From Bacteroidales bacterium (lineage in GTDB: Bacteria > Bacteroidota > Bacteroidia > Bacteroidales > UBA932), in the NCBI GenBank assembly GCA_017452265.1, contig JAFTMS010000034.1:43382-107381 (forward strand): a DNA stretch of 64,000 bases, written 5' to 3'. Position numbers and translations under genes: made by a program. The notes beneath the pieces are model-generated. The model did not search any database and had not been told where the DNA came from. It saw nothing but the letters and a program-made list of their open reading frames with translations. Below are positions 19,076 to 28,362 of this stretch, piece after piece (the first letter of the stretch is position 1; each line of letters starts with the position of its first letter).

Positions 19076-22000
19076 ATGAAATGCAAAACTGACTTAAAGC
19101 ACATCTGGCTTCTGATGGTGCTGTGCATTCTGCCTCTGGGGGGGGCGGCCTATGCACAGGATGTCACTGTCAAAGGTACGGTGAAGGACGCAATCGGTCC
19201 TGTCATCGGTGCCAGTGTCATTCAGAAGGGCACGACCAACGGTGCCGTGACTGAAATCGACGGAACCTACACCCTTACGGTTCCTGCCAATGCCGTCCTG
19301 ACGGTATCCTGCATAGGTTACAGGACTCAGGAAATACAGGTGGAAGGCAGAAAGGTGGTGGACATCTTCCTTCAGGAGGATACTGAAATGCTTTCTGAAG
19401 TGGTCGTCGTAGGATACGGCCAGATGAAGCGCGCAGACCTTACCGGTGCCGTGGCTTCGGTAGGAGATGAAGCGATTTCGAAATCTGTCGTGACCTCGAT
19501 AGACCAGGTTCTTCAGGGACGTGCCGCCGGTGTGCAGATACAGGCGAACTCGGGTACTCCGGGTGCTTCGTCATCCATCCGCATCCGTGGTATCAACTCC
19601 CTCAACGCCACTAACCAGCCTATCTTCGTCATCGACGGAGTCGTGATCGATTCTGCGACTGACGATGAGACAAGCAACCCTCTTTCAACCATCAACCCAT
19701 CGGATATCGAGACGATGGACGTGCTCAAGGATGCGTCAGCAGCCGCAATCTACGGTTCGCGGGCATCCAACGGTGTCATCATGATAACCACAAAGAAGGG
19801 CAAGGCCGGACATGCGACAGTGACATACGACGGATACGTCGGCTGGCAGGAGATGGCAAAGCAGCTGGACATGCTCAATCTTCAGGAATATGCTGAACTG
19901 CATAACGTACGTGCCGGAATGTATATCGTGCAGCAGAGCAGCCAGTTCGTGCGTCCTGAGCTTCTCGGCGAGGGTACAAACTGGCAGGACGAACTCTTCC
20001 GCAAGGCCCTCATGCACAACCACAGTCTTTCAGTGACCGGTGGAAACGGCAAGACCACATATGCAATAAGCGGTGGTTATCTCGGACAGGAAGGTATCGC
20101 CCTCGGTTCGGACTTCAACCGTATATCTCTCCGTTCGAACATCGATACTCAGATCAAGAGCTGGCTCCGCGGCGGTGTGAACTTCTCTTTCGCACAGTCA
20201 AAGCAGAATGTCGGAACAGACAACAACACGATCATGAGCGCCCTGCTTCAGCAGCCGACCGTGGCCGTGACATCTCCTGACGGCTCGTTCGACGGCCCTG
20301 AAGACACATGGATGCCTGAGAACCCTGTCGGACTCGCATCTATCCGTACAAACAAGAACGAGAAGATAAACTTCCGCTTCAATACATTCCTCGAGGCTGA
20401 AATCATCGACGGCCTTACATTCAAGACCGAGCTTTCTACAGACTGGAACTTCAACAGCTACTATTATTATCAGCCTGACTATCAGTTCGGTGTAAAGAAG
20501 AGTGACACCCGTACTTCGAAGTGGACAAAGACTCAGACCAAATACTGGTCCTGGAGAAACATCCTCACCTACAACAAGACATTTGCTGAAAAGCACAACC
20601 TGAACCTCATGCTCGGACAGGAAATGTCATTCTCGAAATGGGAGAACCAGGTGGGTACCGCGACAGGATTCCTCTCGAATTCAACACCGGACCTCAGCGC
20701 CGGAGACATCACCACATCCACCACTACAGGTACGAAGGTGACCAATTCGATTGCCTCGATGTTCGGCCGTGCATTCTACTCATATGACGACCGTTATCTT
20801 GTGACTGCGACAATCCGTCGTGACGGTTCATCAAAGTTCGCTTCCGGCAACAAGTGGGGATGGTTCCCTTCTGCAGCCCTCGCATGGCGCATATCTGAGG
20901 AAGGCTTCATGGAGAATGCGGCTGCCGTGAACAATCTCAAGCTGCGTGCAGGATGGGGTTCGACAGGTAACCAGAACGTGAGCGATTTCGCATACATGGC
21001 TCTTCTTTCATACAAGACCACTCCATGGGGAACAGGTGTCCTTACAGGAAACACCGCAAATCCTGAGCTTACATGGGAGACAACGGATTCATACAATGTC
21101 GGTCTGGACTTTGCCCTCTTCGACAACCGTATCGAATTCATTGCTGACGTATATTACAAGAAGACCAGAAACCTTCTCCTTCAGCTTCCTCTTCCTGCAT
21201 ATCTCGGTTCATCAGGACAAGGTGCCGCAGCAAACCCTTGGGGTAATGTCGGTTCTCTCGAGAACAAGGGTATAGAGCTTACACTCAACACTGTAAACAT
21301 CAGCAAGGGAGATTTCTACTGGGGAACCAACCTCATCTTCTCGCTCAACAGAAACAAGGTTCTCGCCCTCGATACGGCAAATTCTTCAATTGAAAAGAAC
21401 TACCAGCCGAGCTCTAACAACTTCATCGTCACAAAGACTGCTGTGGGACAGCCTATCGGACAGTTCTGGGGCTACAAGGTGATCGGACGCTTCGACGAGG
21501 CTGCCGACTTCTTCTACCGCGACGAGAACGGTCAGGTAAAGCAGGTCGCTCTTCCGGAGGGCAATACGATATCTGAGAGCGGTACATGGATCGGAGACTA
21601 CAGATATGCAGATCTCAACGGTGACGGCGTCATCAACAACGAAGACTGTACATATATAGGTAATCCTGAGCCGAAGTTTACCTACGGTATAGGCAATACA
21701 TTCACATGGAAGGGATTCGACCTCAACATCTTCTTCAACGGTTCCTACGGCAACCAGGCGATGAACCTCACCCGCTATCGCATCGAGGATCCTCGCGTGA
21801 ACAACAACGTCCTCAAGTCTTCACTCAACTACGCCCGTGTAGAGGTCATCGACCCGAGCCTTCCTGAGAACGACTACAGAAACCTCCGCGTCGTGAATGC
21901 TGGTGAGACATCGATGCCGGCTATCCAGAAGACCGACGCTAATGCAAACTACACACGTATCAGCGACCTTCTTATAGAGGATGCTTCATACATCCGTCTT

Positions 22001-22228
22001 CAGAACATCTCGCTCGGATATACTTTCCCTTCAGATTGGATGAGGAAGGCAAAGATTTCAAGCCTCAGACTCTATGCTACGATCCAGAATGTGTACACAT
22101 GGACGAAGTACAAGGGACTTGACCCTGAAATCGGTGCAATGTACGGCGATGCCCTCATGACAGGTGTGGACTACGGCCGTTATCCGTCACCACGCATCTA
22201 TACATTCGGTGTGAACATTTCCTTCTAA
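19076..22228 (+). CDS. SusC-like TonB-dependent outer-membrane transporter (xylan locus)
   Basis: 1050 residues. After a signal peptide ending AAYAQ come a carboxypeptidase-regulatory-like domain (about 30-115, VKGTVKDAIGPVIGASV), the plug domain (about 115-235, with SEVVVVGYGQMKRADLTGAVASV and IYGSRASNGVIMITTKKG) and a 22-strand barrel ending in a C-terminal Phe (YTFGVNISF). It imports oligosaccharides into the periplasm together with the SusD protein 7 nt downstream. A run of eight G residues (19138-19145) lies in codons 21-24 of the signal peptide. Xylan fragments are the inferred cargo, from the GH10 gene in the same operon. Confidence 0.96.
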   Translation: MKCKTDLKHIWLLMVLCILPLGGAAYAQDVTVKGTVKDAIGPVIGASVIQKGTTNGAVTEIDGTYTLTVPANAVLTVSCIGYRTQEIQVEGRKVVDIFLQEDTEMLSEVVVVGYGQMKRADLTGAVASVGDEAISKSVVTSIDQVLQGRAAGVQIQANSGTPGASSSIRIRGINSLNATNQPIFVIDGVVIDSATDDETSNPLSTINPSDIETMDVLKDASAAAIYGSRASNGVIMITTKKGKAGHATVTYDGYVGWQEMAKQLDMLNLQEYAELHNVRAGMYIVQQSSQFVRPELLGEGTNWQDELFRKALMHNHSLSVTGGNGKTTYAISGGYLGQEGIALGSDFNRISLRSNIDTQIKSWLRGGVNFSFAQSKQNVGTDNNTIMSALLQQPTVAVTSPDGSFDGPEDTWMPENPVGLASIRTNKNEKINFRFNTFLEAEIIDGLTFKTELSTDWNFNSYYYYQPDYQFGVKKSDTRTSKWTKTQTKYWSWRNILTYNKTFAEKHNLNLMLGQEMSFSKWENQVGTATGFLSNSTPDLSAGDITTSTTTGTKVTNSIASMFGRAFYSYDDRYLVTATIRRDGSSKFASGNKWGWFPSAALAWRISEEGFMENAAAVNNLKLRAGWGSTGNQNVSDFAYMALLSYKTTPWGTGVLTGNTANPELTWETTDSYNVGLDFALFDNRIEFIADVYYKKTRNLLLQLPLPAYLGSSGQGAAANPWGNVGSLENKGIELTLNTVNISKGDFYWGTNLIFSLNRNKVLALDTANSSIEKNYQPSSNNFIVTKTAVGQPIGQFWGYKVIGRFDEAADFFYRDENGQVKQVALPEGNTISESGTWIGDYRYADLNGDGVINNEDCTYIGNPEPKFTYGIGNTFTWKGFDLNIFFNGSYGNQAMNLTRYRIEDPRVNNNVLKSSLNYARVEVIDPSLPENDYRNLRVVNAGETSMPAIQKTDANANYTRISDLLIEDASYIRLQNISLGYTFPSDWMRKAKISSLRLYATIQNVYTWTKYKGLDPEIGAMYGDALMTGVDYGRYPSPRIYTFGVNISF
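19138..19145 (+). repeat. G8 homopolymer in the xylan SusC signal-peptide codons
   Basis: Eight consecutive G residues span CTG GGG GGG GCG (Leu21-Ala24). A change of one base would shift the frame before the mature protein begins, so this tract could act as an on/off switch. The frame as given is intact. Length variation cannot be seen in a single sequence. Confidence 0.7.
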
Positions 22229-22235
22229 CTTCTAA

Positions 22236-23933
22236 ATGAATACGAAAATGAAAAACAAGATATTGATTCTCGTGGCAATGCTGGCCGGGGCTATGTCCTT
22301 CACTTCGTGTGAGGACTTCCTGACTTCGACCAACACTACAAGTGCCAACCAGGAGACTTATTTCGACAGTGATGAGGCTCTCGAGACTGCAACCGCACCT
22401 TTGTATAACTATGTGTGGCACAGTTTCAACGACAAGCTTTACTACAGCATGGGCGACGGAAGGTCGAACAACCTCACCGCACGCTGGTCAGACTACATCT
22501 ATCCTTTCACAAACTTCACCGAGACGGCCCTGAGCCCTGGTCTCGAAGAGGCATGGGGATCCCTCTATTCAGTGATTGCGCAGGCAAACTACACCATCAC
22601 CAACATTCAGAACTTCTCGACAGCTTCTGTTTCAGAGGAGGCTAAGGTGCAGGCCTGTGCCGAGTCACGCTTCATGAGGGGCGTCGCATACTGGTACATC
22701 GCATCGCTCTGGGGAAAGGGCATCATCTATACGGACACAGCCGCTCAGGTGGCAGATCCTATAGTTCCTGCGCACCGCCAGACAGATGTCATGGAGTTCG
22801 CCATCCGTGACCTCGAGTACGCGGCGGCAAATCTTTCCGAAGTGCCGGCAAATCCGGGACGCGTGACATGCTACAGCGCATTCGGAATGCTTTCAAGAGT
22901 GTATCTCTCTATGGCAGGCCTCACCACTTCTGGTGCATATGACGGCAACAACATCGAGACAAACTTCAATGACGGTGTCCGCAACGAGTACTATCTTGAC
23001 CTTGCGAAGCAGGCGGCGCTCAAGTGTATGGAAGGCCCATATGCCCTTCTTCCTGAATACAAGCAGCTCTTCGCGGTCGCTACATGGAACAACAACAGCG
23101 AGTCTGTATTCCAGCTCCAGTGGCTTCAGGGTTCTACTGACGCCATCGGCTGGGGAGGCAACAACGGTCTTTCTGCATATTTCTCATGGTCTACCAACGT
23201 GGGCGAAACCAACTGGGGAAATGCGACATATGCCTCATGGGATATGGTGAACGAATACGATCCTGCTGATGTTCTCCGTCGTCATGCTACAATTGCTACT
23301 GTCGGTGCCGTATACGACGATCTTTTCGGCGGCGGATACGTCTACAACGAGACAGAGCAGCCTGGAGAATACGACAACAAGTGCAACATCAAGAAACATG
23401 TCATCGGTACCATCAAGGACAACGGACAGAGCTATCAGCAGAGCTCAGGCGTGAATACATACATGATGCGTCTTGCCGAGGTCTATCTCAACTACGCCGA
23501 GGCTGTCCTTGGCAATGCCGAGACGACTAACGATCCGACTGCTCTCGAATATTACAATGCAGTCCGCACGCGTGCCGGCATGCCGACGAAGATGATCATT
23601 ACCTATGAGGACCTCCGTTACGAGCGCCGTATCGAGCTTGCATATGAGGGACAGTACTGGTACGACCTCATCCGCCGTGCATATTATAAGCAGCAGGAAG
23701 TCGTGGACTATCTCAACGCTCAGGAACGCAACCGAGGATACGAGTGGGACGAGGCTGCGGGCGCGTATAAGATGGCTGAGGATCCGGGTGAAGGTGTGTC
23801 GACTGCAACTGCCCAGCATCTTCTCATTCCGATTTCGGATGTAGACCGCGGACGCAACAACCTGCTTAACGCCGCTCCGGTTGCCTATACTTTCGGCGAA
23901 AGGGAAGTGGATGTTACTGAATTGTATAACTGA
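22236..23933 (+). CDS. SusD/RagB-like surface glycan-binding lipoprotein (xylan locus)
   Basis: 565 residues with lipobox MSFTSC (Cys25 from the first Met; MKNKILILVAMLAG is an alternative start four codons later). The TPR-based SusD fold is seen in AESRFMRGVAYWYIASLWG, MLSRVYLSMAG, YMMRLAEVYLNYAEAVLG and the C-terminal DLRYERRIELAYEGQYWYDLIRR. It sits on the cell surface as the lid of the SusC transporter, 7 nt downstream of it. Confidence 0.95.
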   Translation: MNTKMKNKILILVAMLAGAMSFTSCEDFLTSTNTTSANQETYFDSDEALETATAPLYNYVWHSFNDKLYYSMGDGRSNNLTARWSDYIYPFTNFTETALSPGLEEAWGSLYSVIAQANYTITNIQNFSTASVSEEAKVQACAESRFMRGVAYWYIASLWGKGIIYTDTAAQVADPIVPAHRQTDVMEFAIRDLEYAAANLSEVPANPGRVTCYSAFGMLSRVYLSMAGLTTSGAYDGNNIETNFNDGVRNEYYLDLAKQAALKCMEGPYALLPEYKQLFAVATWNNNSESVFQLQWLQGSTDAIGWGGNNGLSAYFSWSTNVGETNWGNATYASWDMVNEYDPADVLRRHATIATVGAVYDDLFGGGYVYNETEQPGEYDNKCNIKKHVIGTIKDNGQSYQQSSGVNTYMMRLAEVYLNYAEAVLGNAETTNDPTALEYYNAVRTRAGMPTKMIITYEDLRYERRIELAYEGQYWYDLIRRAYYKQQEVVDYLNAQERNRGYEWDEAAGAYKMAEDPGEGVSTATAQHLLIPISDVDRGRNNLLNAAPVAYTFGEREVDVTELYN

Positions 23934-23959
23934 TTAATGGGTAATGACTTATTAAATAA

Positions 23960-25381
23960 ATGGTTATGAAAAATATAAGATACATGTGGCTCTTGTGCAT
24001 CGCTTTGCTGTCGGTAGCGTCCGTTTCCTGCAACAAAGAGGATGAATACTTCAACGAGGAGTATCAGAGCGTGCCTATTGTGGTAAAGCAGATATACCTT
24101 GAGGACTACGAGTCTTCGGTTCCTGACCGTCCGGTGGAGTTTGCCCGTCTGGGACAGCTCATCCGCATTGAGGGATCAGGTCTTTACGGAATGAAGAAGG
24201 TGTACATCAACGGATATGACACATATTTCAACCGAGCATATGTCACCGACAATTCCATGCTTGTGCAGATCAACGCCAAGACACCGGTCGTTGATGCTGA
24301 TCCTGAAGAGCGCGATATCATCCGTCTCGTGAAGGATGGTACGGAGACTTCTTATGAGTTCCTTATCCGTGCGGCTTCTCCGACCGTTACCGGTATCAAT
24401 CAGACGCTTCCAATGCCGGGTGAGACTGTCATCGTGAGCGGTACAAACCTTCATGAGACTGTGAAGGTGACGCTTCCAGGTGGGATTGAGGTGACCGAGG
24501 TGACATGTGACGAGGACGGCGAGTGGTATTCGTTCGTCATGCCTGAAGGCGTCACTGAGGGAGGATATCTCTATTCGGAAGGGGCACACGGATACGCACA
24601 GACACCTTCGTATTTCAATGAAAGACGCGGAATCATCCTCGATTTCGACGGTACAGGCACACAGGGAGGCTGGAGCGCCACCTACACATCTGAGGAACTT
24701 ACCGCTGATCCTCTTCAGTCCGGACGCGGCAACGTGGTTCCTGTAGTTCCCGAGTCTGTCCTTGCAGAAACCGAAGGAGGCCTGAAGGCCGGTACGAACG
24801 GCAAGGGCTGGTTCACAGCAGGAGGTGAGAAGGGAGCATGGTCTGCCGACACCGAGAACTGGGCTGCGACTTATGCCGAGCTTATCCCGGCCGAGACTCC
24901 GGTTTCTGAAATCGCCCTCCAGTTCGACGTCTATGTTCCGGAAGACTGGACTACCGGTATGCTGGAGTTCACTTTCCAGAACAATCTTTCGAACTACGGA
25001 TATGGCTCGACTGAGACCACAAATACGACCAACATCGCATATCCGACAGCAGTCGTATGGGTGCCTTGGCTTACTGCAGACGGCGGCAAGGAGCCTTATA
25101 AGACAGAAGGCTGGACAACCATTACCATTCCAGTGAACACAGTCGGAAAGTATCAGAACACCGAAGAGGACCTCACTTTCGCAAACGTATGTGCGGACCG
25201 TGCTGCTGCAAGCTATGCGAATTTCGGAATGTTCTATGTGAACAATGCCGTGAAGTTCTCGGAGGACATCGTATGGGAGCCGGAGCCTTTCAACCAGATG
25301 ATCTATGTAGACAACTGGCGCCTTGTGCCTTATAAGTCGGTGGTCGTTTCCGATTATCCGGAAGAGGAGACTGAGGAGTAA
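23960..25381 (+). CDS. Surface glycan-binding protein (SGBP-B-like lipoprotein)
   Basis: 473 residues, or 471 from the second Met. Lipobox SVASVSC gives Cys24. Two IPT/TIG-like immunoglobulin segments occupy roughly residues 40-215 (LIRIEGSGLYGMKKVYING, PTVTGINQTLPMPGETVIVSGTNL cut here as the start of the second). A C-terminal beta-sandwich (about 225-460; LDFDGTGTQGGW, QFDVYVPEDWTTGMLEF, MIYVDNWRLVPY) resembles the glycan-binding domain of SGBP-B proteins. It would hold xylan at the surface for the SusC/SusD pair. It lies between SusD and the surface GH10, as in other xylan and xyloglucan loci. Confidence 0.88.
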   Translation: MVMKNIRYMWLLCIALLSVASVSCNKEDEYFNEEYQSVPIVVKQIYLEDYESSVPDRPVEFARLGQLIRIEGSGLYGMKKVYINGYDTYFNRAYVTDNSMLVQINAKTPVVDADPEERDIIRLVKDGTETSYEFLIRAASPTVTGINQTLPMPGETVIVSGTNLHETVKVTLPGGIEVTEVTCDEDGEWYSFVMPEGVTEGGYLYSEGAHGYAQTPSYFNERRGIILDFDGTGTQGGWSATYTSEELTADPLQSGRGNVVPVVPESVLAETEGGLKAGTNGKGWFTAGGEKGAWSADTENWAATYAELIPAETPVSEIALQFDVYVPEDWTTGMLEFTFQNNLSNYGYGSTETTNTTNIAYPTAVVWVPWLTADGGKEPYKTEGWTTITIPVNTVGKYQNTEEDLTFANVCADRAAASYANFGMFYVNNAVKFSEDIVWEPEPFNQMIYVDNWRLVPYKSVVVSDYPEEETEE

Positions 25382-25405
25382 TAACTTATAAATGAAAATA
25401 TTATC

Positions 25406-28300
25406 ATGAAATACAATAGATTCATACTTCCGCTTCTTGCCTGTGCGGCGCTTTCGACCGCATGTGTGGATGAAATCATGGAGTGGCAGGAACCGGATCA
25501 GACAATCACGGAAGACGACCTTCCGCTCAGCGATGATGAGTCGATGTCTCTGTACAAGAGCATCAGGGAATATGCGGAGGAATACACTCCGGACATGAAG
25601 ATAGGTCTCGGACTCGGTGCAGACAAATATATAGAGGATGCGGCCTACAGGGCGCTTGCGGACGAGCAGTTCCAGATGTTCACGACAGGAAATGCAATGA
25701 AGCACTCTTCTGTGGTGAAGGCAAACGGAGACCTCGATTTCACGACGATAGACGCATTCATGCAGCTCGTTCCTTCAGACATCGAGGTGTATGGACACAA
25801 CTTCCTCTGGCACACTCAGCAGAAGCAGCAGTACCTCAAGTCTCTGATTGCTCCGGAGATGAAGGTAGAGGTGCCTCAGGGCGAGAAGTGCGAGAATGTC
25901 GTGACTAACGGCGGTTTCGAGGACGGTACTAACGGTTATACAGGCCTTTGGGGCAAGTATACATACGAGGTAGTGCAGCCGGGACGTGACGGTAGCGGAA
26001 ATGCGATTCATTTCACTATCTCTCCTGAGTGTGCAAACCAGTGGGATGCTCAGATCTTTTGGGCTCTTGACGGTTTCCTTGAGCCGGGTGTTACATATTA
26101 TTATGAGTTCTATGCAAAGTCTGACTCCGGTCTCCAGTGTCAGTTCATAGGCCAGAATGCAGAATACGGTGGTATATATAAGGATACGTTCACCCCGGGA
26201 ACAGACTGGACGTTCTTCTCCGGTGAGTTCACTCACGGAGAAACAGACCTTGCCGACATCGAAAGAGTGGGCCTTCAGTTCGGTGGAGAACCTGGCTCAC
26301 AGATCTGGTTTGACGACTTCAAGTTCGGAAAGAAGCTTGAGGAAGTGGAGCAGGAGCCTATGATCGATATCGTCGGAGATGACGGAAAGTTCGAGTGGAC
26401 TGATGGTACGACAGGTTCATGGACAGGACTTTGGGGTAAATATACCTATCAGGTCGTTTCTCCTGGATACAGCGGAAATCAGGCATTGGAGTTCACGCTG
26501 ACTGCCGAGTGCGTAAATCAGTGGGATGCCCAGTTGTTCTATCCTTACGATCTCGAAGTCGGCAAGACATATGCATATTCATTCTGGGCTAAGTCCGATT
26601 CAGGACTTGCTGTGCAGTTCATCGGTCAGAATGACGAATATGCAGGTATTTACAAGGATTCGTTCGAACTCGCTTCTGACTGGATTCTCTGCTCTGGCGA
26701 ATTCACTTATGCCGAGACCGATCCTGAAGCAATCTGCCGTGTCGGTGTGCAGTTCGGAAGGGCTGATTCCGAAGGCGCAAAGTTCTATATCGACGACTTC
26801 AAGTTCGGTGAGAAGAATCCTGAATATGGCGCTCCTGAAGAGCCTGCGGACCCTATGATCAATATTGTGGGAGATGCCGGAACGTTTGAGGACGGTGAGG
26901 TTTCAGCATTCGGATGCTGGGGCAACAACAGTCCTGTCAAGGAGATATCCGCTGACGGGGATGGCTACAACAGCAAATATGCAATGATGCTTACCAACCC
27001 TGAAGAGGGCGGCGAGTATCAGGAATGGAAGGCTCAGTGCGCTTACGACCTTGCGGACTATCTTTCAAGCGACAAGATTTATGTGGTCTCATTCTGGGTA
27101 AGGTCAGATGTGCCTGGTACGGTTCAGTTCCAGTATCAGAACGGTACGACTTACGGCAGCCAGGGCGGTTACCACAGAGTGGAGACCTCTTCAGACTGGT
27201 TCTATGTGGAGTATGAATTCCAGACTTCGACTACCGCTGAGGATGGCACTGTGACTGCATATGACGATGTGAACAGACTTCTCATCAATTTCGGTGCATT
27301 TGCAGCTACATACTACATCGACGACTTCAAGTTCGGTGAGAAGATTCCTTCGCCAGCTGCGGCACGCCGCTACAATGCTCCAAAGATGCAGAAGGCCGCT
27401 CCGGTGATCACCTATATCTACAAGACTCCTGAAGAAAAGAAGGCACTCCTTCTTGGAGCTATGGAAAGCTGGATCAAGCAGATGGCCGAACATCTTCCGA
27501 CGGTGAAGTACTGGGACGTCATCAACGAGCCTATCATGGACGGTTCGAACGAGTGGCGAGGCATCAACAACGTATTCAACGGTGAAGATACGGCTCCTGT
27601 AGAGAATGAAGGCCTTACTCTCAACTGGGCTTCAGACCATTGGTACTGGGGTTATTATATCGGTCAGGAATATGCAGTGAAGGCATTCGAGTATGCACGT
27701 CAGTATTGCGGCCAGGATGCGAAGCTCTTCGTGAACGACTACAATCTCGAAGTCAGCCCTGGCAAGCTCAAGGCTCTCATCGGATTTGCAGACTATATCG
27801 ACAAGAACAACAGCACAGGCGCTCCGCTTGTAGACGGTATCGGTACGCAGATGCACGTGTCAACTTCGATTACGAAGGAGCAGGTGGATGAAATGTTCAA
27901 GACCATGGCAGCGACAGGCAAGCTTGTACGCGTAACTGAGCTTGATGTTCAGGTGGGCACAGCAAGCCCGACTGCTGACCAGCTCCTTGCACAGGCCGAG
28001 ACATACAAGATGATTGTGGAGTCTTACAAGGCCAATATCCCTGCTGCCCAGCAGTCCGGAATCACCATCTGGACGCTTACGGATGCTGCTGACGAGCATG
28101 AATTCTGGCTTTCGGATGATGCACCGAACCTTTTTGATGCAAATTACGGTCGCAAGCTCGCCTACAAGTACTTCTGCGACGGCCTTGCGGGCAAGGACAT
28201 ATCTTCTGAATTCACAGGTTCGGAGTGGAAGGATCTTCATGCAACAGAAGAGGAACCTGAAACAGAAAATCCGGAGACAGAAGAAACTCCAGCTGAATAA
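25406..28300 (+). CDS. Surface GH10 xylanase split by three inserted carbohydrate-binding modules
   Basis: 964 residues, about 2.6 times a plain GH10. Lipobox LSTAC gives Cys20. The GH10 barrel starts at about 45-150 (GHNFLWHTQQKQ) and resumes at about 660-930 with acid/base Glu708 in YWDVINEP and nucleophile Glu845 in RVTELDVQ. Between lie three beta-sandwich modules: A (about 165-309), B (322-468) and C (485-645), each ending in a near-identical (F/Y)-(I/F)DDFKFG strand. A and B are close copies (GLWGKYTY, NQWDAQ, FIGQN-EY-GIYKD in both); C is divergent. Inserts of CBM4/22 type at this point are known in Bacteroidota GH10 enzymes, usually two. It is the last gene of the surface operon and ends in an acidic tail rich in Glu, Thr and Pro. 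Confidence 0.93.
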   Translation: MKYNRFILPLLACAALSTACVDEIMEWQEPDQTITEDDLPLSDDESMSLYKSIREYAEEYTPDMKIGLGLGADKYIEDAAYRALADEQFQMFTTGNAMKHSSVVKANGDLDFTTIDAFMQLVPSDIEVYGHNFLWHTQQKQQYLKSLIAPEMKVEVPQGEKCENVVTNGGFEDGTNGYTGLWGKYTYEVVQPGRDGSGNAIHFTISPECANQWDAQIFWALDGFLEPGVTYYYEFYAKSDSGLQCQFIGQNAEYGGIYKDTFTPGTDWTFFSGEFTHGETDLADIERVGLQFGGEPGSQIWFDDFKFGKKLEEVEQEPMIDIVGDDGKFEWTDGTTGSWTGLWGKYTYQVVSPGYSGNQALEFTLTAECVNQWDAQLFYPYDLEVGKTYAYSFWAKSDSGLAVQFIGQNDEYAGIYKDSFELASDWILCSGEFTYAETDPEAICRVGVQFGRADSEGAKFYIDDFKFGEKNPEYGAPEEPADPMINIVGDAGTFEDGEVSAFGCWGNNSPVKEISADGDGYNSKYAMMLTNPEEGGEYQEWKAQCAYDLADYLSSDKIYVVSFWVRSDVPGTVQFQYQNGTTYGSQGGYHRVETSSDWFYVEYEFQTSTTAEDGTVTAYDDVNRLLINFGAFAATYYIDDFKFGEKIPSPAAARRYNAPKMQKAAPVITYIYKTPEEKKALLLGAMESWIKQMAEHLPTVKYWDVINEPIMDGSNEWRGINNVFNGEDTAPVENEGLTLNWASDHWYWGYYIGQEYAVKAFEYARQYCGQDAKLFVNDYNLEVSPGKLKALIGFADYIDKNNSTGAPLVDGIGTQMHVSTSITKEQVDEMFKTMAATGKLVRVTELDVQVGTASPTADQLLAQAETYKMIVESYKANIPAAQQSGITIWTLTDAADEHEFWLSDDAPNLFDANYGRKLAYKYFCDGLAGKDISSEFTGSEWKDLHATEEEPETENPETEETPAE

Positions 28301-28322
28301 GTTCAGTAATTATTGTTAAATT

Positions 28323-28352
28323 TGTGGGTGGCCATCCAAACGGCCACCCATA
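28323..28352 (+). terminator. Hairpin after the surface GH10 gene
   Basis: TGGGTGGCC (28325-28333) pairs with GGCCACCCA (28342-28350) around an 8-base loop; one or two more pairs extend it. No long T tract follows, so it may be a weak terminator or an mRNA 3-prime stabiliser between the GH10 and GH35 genes. Confidence 0.6.
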
Positions 28353-28362
28353 TTGATATCAT

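Noticed and set aside
24176-25705. A 509-codon open frame on the minus strand
   Set aside because: Antisense to the surface glycan-binding protein and the start of the surface GH10; no signal, motif or promoter.
27191-27216. Repeated module boundaries in the GH10 gene considered as a gene fusion or assembly error
   Set aside because: The reading frame is continuous and both halves of the GH10 barrel with both catalytic Glu are present; inserted modules at this point are known in the family.
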